This document shows, in pieces, positions 1-6,190 of a DNA stretch of 13,361 nt (within the stretch, counting starts at the first letter, position 1; every line of letters begins with the position of its first letter). This DNA is from Eubacteriales Family XIII. Incertae Sedis bacterium (GTDB lineage Bacteria; Bacillota; Clostridia; Peptostreptococcales; Anaerovoracaceae): contig JAITNA010000129.1 of assembly GCA_031290715.1 (NCBI GenBank), positions 1 to 13,361 on the forward strand. The letters run 5' to 3'. Position numbers and translations under genes: made by a program. Below the pieces are notes generated by a model. It worked only from the letters and a program-made list of their open reading frames with translations, was not told where the DNA came from and ran no database searches.

Positions 1-1642
1 TGTCCTGCCCTCCGATCCGCAGCGACCCCGCTTCGCAACTGTAGAAATGCAGCAGCAGCTTTGCGATGGTCGTTTTCCCGGCCCCGCTCTCGCCCACAAT
101 GGCAATGCGCTCCCCCTGCTTGATGTCCAAGCTGAAATCCTTCAAAACAAGTTCCCGTGTCCCGTAGCGAAAGGAAACATGCTCAAAACAGATATCCCCT
201 TTCAAAGATGCCGGCGCCGCCTTCTCTCCCTCGTCCGCGCCTTTCTCCGGATCGAGATCGAGGATTTCCCCGAGCCGGTCCGACGCGACGAGCGCCGTCT
301 GCATCGTCGGCTGCAGATCGATCAGATTCTTGATCGGAGTCAGGAAATACACCAACAGCGCGTTGAACGTCATCAGACTGCCGAGCGTCATCTCCCCGGC
401 CAGTACATAGCTCGCCCCGATCCAGATGATGACCACCCCGCCGATCATCTGCACCCCGGATTTCAGCGCCGTCTGGAGATTGCCGATTTCCCCGAGCCGG
501 AAAATGCTCCGCAACAGCTTCTTGAACCGCCGATCCGTTTCCCCCTTCACCTGCCCCTCGCCGTTGAACGCCTTGACCGTCTGAATCCCGTTCAGCGACT
601 CGACCAAGTATGACGTCAGCTGTGCGTTGTCCTCCAGCTGCTGCCGATTCGCTTCCCGGTACGGCTTGTTGAACAAAAGCACAATGACCGCGTAGCAGCC
701 CGCAATAGCGAGTGTGATGAGAAACAAAACAGGATTTTTGTAATATAGAATAATGCCGCCCGCCACTGCCATGAGCGTGTCTATCATGGCACTGAGCGTT
801 GCTTGTGAGATTGCTGTTCGGATAGAGGTCGCATCCTGAAAACGCGAGATGATCTCCCCCGTCTTGCGCGTCCCGAAGAAATCCATCGGAAGCTCCAGTA
901 CATGATTGTAATACCCGAGCAGCAGCGCCAGATCGAGCTTTTGGCTCAGTTTCAAAAATAGCCGCGTGCGCCCCATCGAGAGCAAAACCGAAAACAGATA
1001 GAGGAAAATTGCCGCGACCGAAATGACAAAAAGCAGCTCCCCGTCGTTTCTCGGAACGATATAGTCCATGATGATCTGAAAATAGAAAGCCGCCAAAATC
1101 CCAAGCGCCGTGATGATCAACGACGATACGAAAATCCCCGCCACCATGCGCTTTTGCGGCAGCAGCAAACCCCAAAACCGCTCAAAAATATTCTTCGTTT
1201 CCTTGCCCTTTTGGAATGTGCTTTCCGGGACGAGCAGCACAAGCACACCCGTCCAGAGTTTAAAAAATTCCTCCGGCGCCATCTTGCGCAGCCCCTTGGC
1301 CGGGTCCGCGATCAGGAGTTTCGACTCCGTGACTTTGTGAATCACAACATAGTGCGACAGCCCATCCTCCGTGATGATATGGGCGATCGCGGGGAGCGGG
1401 AACTCGCTGAAAAACGCGTCCCGATCCCCCCTCACACTGTTCGCCGTGAAACCCATCTGCTGCGCCGCCTTGATGATGCCGTACACATTGGTCCCCATCG
1501 TGTCCGTCCCCGCTGTGCGGCGCGTCCGCGATAGTGACACCGTTCGCCCGTACTGCTTGCAAACCGTAGCAAGACACGCCGCCGCGCAGTCCGTGATATC
1601 ATGTTGTTTGACACAAAAATACTTCAAAATACCCCCCCCCAT
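1..1642 (-). CDS. Peptidase-containing (C39) ABC exporter for double-glycine-leader peptides, 3' end cut by window edge
   Basis: Bifunctional exporter that cleaves a double-glycine leader in the cytoplasm and pumps the mature peptide across the membrane using ATP. The reading frame is open for 547 codons and leaves the window on the left. Residues 10-125 are the C39 peptidase: CVKQHDITDCAAACLATV gives catalytic Cys19, GLSHYVVIHKV gives His97, and IADPAKG gives Asp113. Residues ~155-440 are a six-helix ABC membrane domain, with typical FFGTRKTGEIISRFQDA and ESLNGIQTVKAFNGE segments. The nucleotide-binding domain begins near residue 480 and shows Walker A GESGAGKTT; signature, Walker B and switch His lie outside the window. 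The start is uncertain: ATG at 1642 (followed by nine G) lacks a free Shine-Dalgarno, while TTG at 1627 gives a family-like LKYFCVKQHD beginning right after the G tract. It lies 68 nt downstream of the GG-leader peptide gene, its probable substrate. Family call is firm; substrate is inferred. Confidence 0.93.
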   Translation of the reverse strand, partial: MGGGILKYFCVKQHDITDCAAACLATVCKQYGRTVSLSRTRRTAGTDTMGTNVYGIIKAAQQMGFTANSVRGDRDAFFSEFPLPAIAHIITEDGLSHYVVIHKVTESKLLIADPAKGLRKMAPEEFFKLWTGVLVLLVPESTFQKGKETKNIFERFWGLLLPQKRMVAGIFVSSLIITALGILAAFYFQIIMDYIVPRNDGELLFVISVAAIFLYLFSVLLSMGRTRLFLKLSQKLDLALLLGYYNHVLELPMDFFGTRKTGEIISRFQDATSIRTAISQATLSAMIDTLMAVAGGIILYYKNPVLFLITLAIAGCYAVIVLLFNKPYREANRQQLEDNAQLTSYLVESLNGIQTVKAFNGEGQVKGETDRRFKKLLRSIFRLGEIGNLQTALKSGVQMIGGVVIIWIGASYVLAGEMTLGSLMTFNALLVYFLTPIKNLIDLQPTMQTALVASDRLGEILDLDPEKGADEGEKAAPASLKGDICFEHVSFRYGTRELVLKDFSLDIKQGERIAIVGESGAGKTTIAKLLLHFYSCEAGSLRIGGQD

Positions 1643-1646
1643 TAAA

Positions 1647-1672
1647 GAAGCGGAGGAACCCTCCCCCGCTTC
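1647..1672 (-). terminator. Hairpin between peptide gene and exporter (possible attenuator/partial terminator)
   Basis: On the minus strand GAAGC-GGG-GGAGG-GTT-CCTCC-GCTTC forms a 10-bp stem with a GGG bulge and a 3-nt loop, followed by TTTAAT. The U-run is short, so termination would be leaky. It sits after the peptide stop (1711) and ends 5 nt before the exporter ATG. Such hairpins between a precursor gene and its processing genes commonly raise precursor over exporter expression. The stem also hides the only GGAGG near the exporter start, so an effect on translation is equally possible. Confidence 0.5.
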
Positions 1673-1710
1673 CCAAAATGTTCTTTCTTCAGTACTCCGG
1701 CCGCCCTATG

Positions 1711-1926
1711 TTAATATGTGTTATTAGCAATAGCTTTCCACACTTTCGCTTGCTCAAGTATGGCTTGCGCCGCAACCTTATTGCCGGTGGTAAGAAGAAC
1801 CATAAGAGCCTCCGCTCTAAGCGACTCCGCCAACTGTACAGCGGCTTGGTTTTCCCCGCCATTGACCGCAAACATCTCTTCCTGCGTGAGCGGCGAAAAC
1901 CGCCCCATCTTCATTGTCTTTTCCAT
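1711..1926 (-). CDS. Double-glycine-leader peptide precursor (bacteriocin-like or signalling peptide)
   Basis: A 71-residue peptide, probably secreted after leader removal. Residues 1-24 are a classic GG leader: LTQEEMFAVNGG has the conserved pattern of hydrophobic and acidic residues ending in Gly23-Gly24, the C39 cleavage site. The predicted mature peptide is 47 residues (starting ENQAAVQLAE, ending AIANNTY), Ala/Leu/Lys-rich, able to form an amphipathic helix. It has no Cys, so neither a lanthionine nor a disulfide is possible, and no YGNGV pediocin box. A strong AAAGGAG ribosome site lies 7 nt before the ATG. The C39 exporter gene follows on the same strand. No modification enzyme or obvious immunity gene is visible here. 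The leader assignment is well supported; whether the product is a bacteriocin, a pheromone or something else is not known, and I recognise no named family for the core. Confidence 0.85.
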   Translation of the reverse strand: MEKTMKMGRFSPLTQEEMFAVNGGENQAAVQLAESLRAEALMVLLTTGNKVAAQAILEQAKVWKAIANNTY

Positions 1927-1933
1927 TTTGAAA

Positions 1934-1940
1934 CTCCTTT
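1934..1940 (-). promoter_or_regulatory. Ribosome binding site of the GG-leader peptide gene
   Basis: AAAGGAG on the minus strand, 7 nt before the ATG at 1926. It fixes that start and is much stronger than anything before the exporter. Confidence 0.75.
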
Positions 1941-2043
1941 CGTTTCCTGAATGTGATTACCCCATAGCGGCCGCTGCGTTGACTATGCGAAAGCGCAAAG
2001 CTGACCCGCTATATAAGAAACGTGTATGCAATCCGCGGTTTTC

Positions 2044-3228
2044 TTACCTGCCTTCCGAAGAAACCTCCGCTGTTATTTCAATCCGCTTGTGTACTTTCGC
2101 GGTATACCCGGTACTGTCCTCTTTGACAATCCACTCCAGGACATAATCCCCTTTCGGCAGCTCCGCCAAGACATCACGATCGACAAGAACACTTTCCCCG
2201 GCGTACAAAACAGCTTCGTCAGACCCACGGATCATCCACCCGAGGGAAGCGCCGCCCGCGACCTCGAGCCGCGCGCTGATCGGATTGATGAAAGAGGAAA
2301 CATCCTCGCGGTCAAGCATAATGATCTCCGCGTCGGGGATATAGGCTCCTGTTTCCGCAGCCAAAGGCGGCGTTTCGGCGACCTCCGCGGGTTGCGGCGT
2401 CCGGCCCAAAACCAAAACCACAGCGATGGCCACAGCAACCGCGCACACAGCGCCGATCGCCCAAAATTTCGCAAACGAAGCCGCCTGATATCCTGCGGGA
2501 GCGGCGGCCCCGCCGGCGGGGGCGGGTGACTGTCCGGCTAAGAACCGGGCCTTTTGAACGAAAGCTTCTTTTGCGCTGTTCGATACGACCTCATCGAGAT
2601 GCCGCCCCAAAATCCCGGCCATCGCCGCGTTTTTCAGCAGATTCTTTGCGCGGCTGTCCCGGCCGTCCTGCTCCTCATACGGCGCAAGCGCCCTTCTCAG
2701 CGATTTTTTGGCTTTTGTAATATTCACGCCGACGGCGTTGACCGTCATGCCGAGCGCGGAAGCAATCTCCTTGTAACTCATGCTCTCATAGTAGTGCATA
2801 TACACGGTCAGCCGCTGCTTCTCCGGCAATTCGCCGACCGCCCGCGCAATCTCCCGCTCGGCCGCCGATTGCTCAAAAGCCTGCTCCGGGGAACTATTTT
2901 TCTTTTCGTCTGCGATCACGTCCATGAAATCCTCGATGTCGACGGTCTTGACTTCACCGTCTTTCTTTTTGTTGCGCCGGCAGCATATCGCGAAAATGAT
3001 CCGGTACATCCATGATTTGAACGCATACGGCGATTTGAGCCCTTGTATCCCTTTCAGGATTTCAAGCGCAACTTCCTGCACCGCATCCTCCGCTTCTTCT
3101 TTTGAAATCAACAGTGTATTCACATGATACAGAATGGCTTTCGCGTTCTGACTGTAGATTTCGGTAAGAGCGTCCATGTCTCCTTGCATCGCTCTTTGAA
3201 TCAGCCGAGTCAATTCCAAATCTTTCAT
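2044..3228 (-). CDS. ECF-type sigma factor with fused transmembrane segment and extracytoplasmic domain
   Basis: RNA polymerase sigma factor of the extracytoplasmic-function type, extended at the C-terminus. Residues ~8-85 are sigma region 2 (EDAVQEVALEILKG, FKSWMYRIIFAICCRRNKKK); ~125-182 are region 4 with a helix-turn-helix (LPEKQRLTVYMHYYESMSYK, then EIASALGMTVNAVG). A normal ECF factor ends near residue 185. Here a linker (190-250, ending in a Pro/Ala/Gly-rich part) leads to one hydrophobic helix at ~256-275 (WAIGAVCAVAVAIAVVLVLG) and a ~119-residue tail that reads as a beta-rich, Ig-like outer domain. The architecture resembles a sigma and its membrane anti-sigma merged in one chain, and no separate anti-sigma gene follows. 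The ATG at 3228 has AGGGGGAG just upstream. The GG-leader peptide gene lies 117 nt downstream on the same strand. Regulation by membrane release or tethering is inferred. Confidence 0.88.
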   Translation of the reverse strand: MKDLELTRLIQRAMQGDMDALTEIYSQNAKAILYHVNTLLISKEEAEDAVQEVALEILKGIQGLKSPYAFKSWMYRIIFAICCRRNKKKDGEVKTVDIEDFMDVIADEKKNSSPEQAFEQSAAEREIARAVGELPEKQRLTVYMHYYESMSYKEIASALGMTVNAVGVNITKAKKSLRRALAPYEEQDGRDSRAKNLLKNAAMAGILGRHLDEVVSNSAKEAFVQKARFLAGQSPAPAGGAAAPAGYQAASFAKFWAIGAVCAVAVAIAVVLVLGRTPQPAEVAETPPLAAETGAYIPDAEIIMLDREDVSSFINPISARLEVAGGASLGWMIRGSDEAVLYAGESVLVDRDVLAELPKGDYVLEWIVKEDSTGYTAKVHKRIEITAEVSSEGR

Positions 3229-3307
3229 TCATCTCCCCCTCATATAATAAAGGTATCTTGTTCCTGCATTTTTATTACTCCCATATTTTTGCCCGCGTTC
3301 GGCGTAT

Positions 3308-3883
3308 TCAAAAAAAATCCGAATACCCTCTTTGCGTCATTCGCAGCATCAGCCCTGCCAGTTCTTCGGGCGTGTGTTTCATCCCGCCTTCCAACCATTT
3401 TTGAATCATGCCGACGCTGCCGCTCGCCGAGTACTGAAAGATGTACTCCGCTTCCGCTTTTTTCACCGGCTTGCTCGCGGTCCATGACGCGACGAACTGC
3501 CGCCCGATGACGGCCGTGATCTCCTGAAGGAAGCGCAGGTCCCCGTCCGAATTGAGCAGAATATCGCAAATCTCCGCGTTGTTTTGCACGTATTCGAGAA
3601 TTTTCCGCACCGCGTCCGGGGAGATATCCCCCGTGAGCTCGCCGCCCGCGCCGTTTCCGATGTACAGCGTGACTTCCTCGACAAACTCCTCCTCGATCTG
3701 ATGAAGCAAGTCAAAGGGGTCCGCGTAATGCGCGTAGAACGTCGCGCGGTTGATCCCCGCCCCCTCGCAAATCTCTTTCACCGTCACCTTTGAAAGCGGC
3801 TTCGCTTTGAGCAGCGCGATGAAGCTGTCCCGAATCACCAGCTTCGTGAACCGCACCCGATGGTCCTGTTTTTTCTCGCCCAT
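3308..3883 (-). CDS. TetR/AcrR-family transcriptional regulator
   Basis: A 191-residue DNA-binding repressor-type protein. Residues ~12-58 form the TetR N-terminal domain, with helix-turn-helix TVKEICEGAGINRATFYAHY at 34-53. The remaining residues are the ligand/dimer domain, of the type common in Firmicutes 'TetR C-terminal' proteins. The ATG at 3883 was chosen because GGAGGG lies 5-6 nt upstream and the TetR domain starts normally from there; a longer open frame to 4117 is unlike the family and crosses the AT-rich promoter region. It is transcribed divergently from the MMPL permease gene at 4124, the usual layout for a local repressor of an efflux unit. The inducer is unknown. Confidence 0.9.
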   Translation of the reverse strand: MGEKKQDHRVRFTKLVIRDSFIALLKAKPLSKVTVKEICEGAGINRATFYAHYADPFDLLHQIEEEFVEEVTLYIGNGAGGELTGDISPDAVRKILEYVQNNAEICDILLNSDGDLRFLQEITAVIGRQFVASWTASKPVKKAEAEYIFQYSASGSVGMIQKWLEGGMKHTPEELAGLMLRMTQRGYSDFF

Positions 3884-3965
3884 AAACCCTCCGTTCGACC
3901 CGGCGCGCCCGGCCCGCTTTTGCCCTTCCGGCAACTTTTCCGACACATCGCGCCGTTTTGTTGCC

Positions 3966-4020
3966 TTACTGACAAAAGCCCGAAATCTGTTTGTTGCGTT
4001 CGCCCGACATTTTGTTAGTA
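3966..4020. promoter_or_regulatory. Candidate operator half-sites in the tetR/permease divergent region
   Basis: TTACTGACAAAA (3966-3977) is mirrored by TTTTGTTAGTA (4010-4020, starting with the last T of the preceding base group), about 9-10 of 12 positions symmetric, with ~32-33 nt between arms. The right arm overlaps the -35 box of the permease promoter. Plausible binding sites for the divergent TetR protein; the wide spacing argues for two separate sites rather than one operator. Confidence 0.35.
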
Positions 4021-4039
4021 TATGAGATATGAGTAAAAT
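4012..4039 (+). promoter_or_regulatory. Promoter for the permease/secreted-protein pair
   Basis: TTGTTA (4012-4017), 16-nt spacer, TAAAAT (4034-4039). It lies in the AT-rich part of the divergent region about 85 nt before the GTG start. The spacer contains a tandem ATATGAG repeat (4020-4033). Confidence 0.55.
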
Positions 4040-4123
4040 AATCAACACCGTGTACATTTGTTTGCGAGGGGGAATATATAGAAAGCCATCCCTCCATGCC
4101 GCGCCGGGGAGCGCCATCTGCGC

Positions 4124-6190
4124 GTGAACAGATTATCCGAGCCGATTCTGAAACACAAATACCTTGCCGCATCGATCTTTATCGCCGCCGCGGCCGTCTG
4201 CGCCGTCCTCTGGCTCGGCGTAGGGGTCAACTACAATATGGCCGACTATCTTCCGGAGGACGCCCCCTCCACCATCGCCATCGAGGTGATGGAAAAGGAA
4301 TTTACACAGGCCGTTCCGAACGCGCGCGTCATGGTCCGGGATGTGACGATTCCCGAAGCCCTCGCATACAAAGAAGCGCTTCGTGCGATCGACGGCGTGT
4401 CCGACGTCACGTGGCTCGACGACGCGGTCGATGTGAAAATTCCGCTCAAGGTTCAGGACGAAAAGATCGTCGAAACCTACTACAAAGATGGCAACGCCGC
4501 CATTTCCTTGGCCGCGCGCAAGGGGGATGAAACGCGGATCTTCGATGAAATCTACGAGGTCGTCGGGGCAAACGGAGCGATTGCGGGGGACGCTGTCAAC
4601 ACCTACACGGCGCAAAAGTCCGCGTTCAGCGAAACGCTGCGCGCGATGATGATTATTCTCCCGTTGATTTTGGCCCTGCTCGTCGTGTCCACGCTTTCTT
4701 GGGCGGAGCCCATTCTCTTTCTCGCCGCAATCGGCGTCGCCATTGTGATCAACATGGGCACGAACCGGATTTTCGGCGAGATTTCTTTCATCACGAACTG
4801 CGTCAGCCCGATCCTGCAGCTTGCGGTTTCGCTCGATTACGCGATTTTTCTCCTGCACAGTTTCGCCGATTTCCGCGCGGAAACGGACGACGCGCGCACG
4901 GCGATGAAGCGGGCGATGAAGCGCTCCTTCCCCGCGATTCTCGCGAGCGCGCTGACGACCCTGTTCGGATTTTCGGCGCTTTGTTTCATGGATTTTCGGA
5001 TCGGCTTCGACATGGGGCTCAACCTCGTCAAAGGCATTGCGCTCAGTTTTCTCTGTGTCACAATTTTCCTGCCGGCGCTGACGCTCTGCTGTCTGAAATG
5101 GATTGATAAGACGCGGCACCGTACCATTCTGCCGGAGTTTTCGCGCGTCGGAAAAGCCGCGGTGAAGATCGGAATCCCCGCGTTCATCCTCGTGGTCCTG
5201 ATCGCGGTCCCCTCTTTTTTGGCTCAGCGGGACAATGATTTCCTGTACGGCATGGGCAATCTCGGCGAGGGGACGAGAACGGGGGAAGATCAGGCCGCCA
5301 TCGAGCAGGCCTTCGGGAAGCAGACGCCCATTGTCCTGCTTGTCCCGCGCGGCGAGGTCGCGAAGGAGCTTGCGCTTTCGGAAGCTTTGGCCGCCTTGCC
5401 CCATGTGACCGGCGTGATTTCCTACGCGAAAACCGTCGGCACGGCCATCCCGCCCGAATACCTGAGCGGGGACATCACTTCGCCGTTCTACTCGCAGCGC
5501 TATGCGCGGATCATCGCCTACGCGTCCACAAGCGAGGAGGGCACGGAAGCCTTTGCCCTCGTGGAAAGCGTCCGGGACACGGCCGCCCTGTATTACGATA
5601 CGTATTATTCCTGCGGGGAGAGCGTGAATCTTTTTGATATGAAAAACGTTGTAACCAAAGACAACCGCCTTGTCAACATGCTCGCCGTGATCGCGATCGG
5701 CGCGGTGCTGCTGCTCACGTTCCGGTCCGTCAGCCTGCCGCTGCTGCTGCTTTTGACCATCGAGGCCTCGATTTGGATCAACATGGCCATCCCGTACTTT
5801 TCCGGGACGCCGCTGTCCTATATCGGCTACCTTGTCATCAGCACGGTGCAGCTCGGCGCGACGGTGGACTACGCGATCCTCTTCACGGACAACTACAGGA
5901 ATAATCGCCGCCTGCTGCCTGTTCGGGAAGCGCTGAAAATGACGCATGGGCAGACCTTCCGTTCCATCCTCATCTCAGCCGCCATTCTTTCATTGGCGGG
6001 GTTCACGCTGTGGCTGACCTCGACGAATCCGGTCGTTCAGGCGCTCGGCCTTTTGATGGGCCGCGGCGCGCTGCTCTCCCTCGCCCTCGTTTCGTTTTTC
6101 CTGCCGGCCCTGCTGCTCATTTTTGACAAGGTGGTCGGCGCCACGACCCTGTCCGCGCGTTTCTATAAGAAAGGAATCGAAAAGCCATGA
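4124..6190 (+). CDS. MMPL/RND-family membrane transporter
   Basis: A 688-residue permease of the MMPL branch of the RND superfamily, presumably proton-driven and exporting a lipid-like or amphiphilic substrate. It has two halves, each with one helix, a large outer loop, then five helices: TM ~12-32, loop to ~170, TM cluster 174-325; TM ~347-365, loop to ~512, cluster 517-668. Each cluster holds the family's acidic motif, SLDYAIFLLHSF with Asp238 and TVDYAILFTDNYR with Asp582, the likely proton relay. Length is typical of the Firmicutes single-chain form. The start is GTG; GGGGAG sits 12 nt upstream, a rather long gap, and no in-frame ATG exists before the stop at 4079. The stop overlaps the next gene's start (ATGA at 6187-6190), so the two are translationally coupled. 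A TetR gene is divergent upstream. Substrate unknown. Confidence 0.92.
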   Translation: MNRLSEPILKHKYLAASIFIAAAAVCAVLWLGVGVNYNMADYLPEDAPSTIAIEVMEKEFTQAVPNARVMVRDVTIPEALAYKEALRAIDGVSDVTWLDDAVDVKIPLKVQDEKIVETYYKDGNAAISLAARKGDETRIFDEIYEVVGANGAIAGDAVNTYTAQKSAFSETLRAMMIILPLILALLVVSTLSWAEPILFLAAIGVAIVINMGTNRIFGEISFITNCVSPILQLAVSLDYAIFLLHSFADFRAETDDARTAMKRAMKRSFPAILASALTTLFGFSALCFMDFRIGFDMGLNLVKGIALSFLCVTIFLPALTLCCLKWIDKTRHRTILPEFSRVGKAAVKIGIPAFILVVLIAVPSFLAQRDNDFLYGMGNLGEGTRTGEDQAAIEQAFGKQTPIVLLVPRGEVAKELALSEALAALPHVTGVISYAKTVGTAIPPEYLSGDITSPFYSQRYARIIAYASTSEEGTEAFALVESVRDTAALYYDTYYSCGESVNLFDMKNVVTKDNRLVNMLAVIAIGAVLLLTFRSVSLPLLLLLTIEASIWINMAIPYFSGTPLSYIGYLVISTVQLGATVDYAILFTDNYRNNRRLLPVREALKMTHGQTFRSILISAAILSLAGFTLWLTSTNPVVQALGLLMGRGALLSLALVSFFLPALLLIFDKVVGATTLSARFYKKGIEKP

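Noticed and set aside
183..1175. Long minus-strand open frame inside the exporter gene
   Set aside because: Low-complexity His/Gly/Arg-rich translation; it is the shifted shadow of the exporter, whose own frame shows C39 and ABC motifs throughout.
1969..1978. AGCGGCCGCT palindrome before the peptide gene
   Set aside because: Short GC palindrome with no -35/-10 arrangement around it; nothing supports an operator.
3229..3270. Similar TTT-A/C-TTATAT motifs upstream of the sigma gene and of the peptide gene, as a shared sigma-dependent promoter
   Set aside because: In the sigma copy the motif is only 13 nt from the ATG, so transcription would start inside the ribosome site, and no convincing common -35 could be aligned.
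3902..3965. GGCAAC/GTTGCC inverted repeat and GGCGCGCC palindrome upstream of tetR
   Set aside because: Six-base arms with a 24-nt loop and a GC palindrome are expected by chance in this composition.
4133..5947. 604-codon minus-strand open frame opposite the permease
   Set aside because: Arg/Asp/His-rich translation without motifs, caused by high-GC codon bias of the permease on the plus strand.
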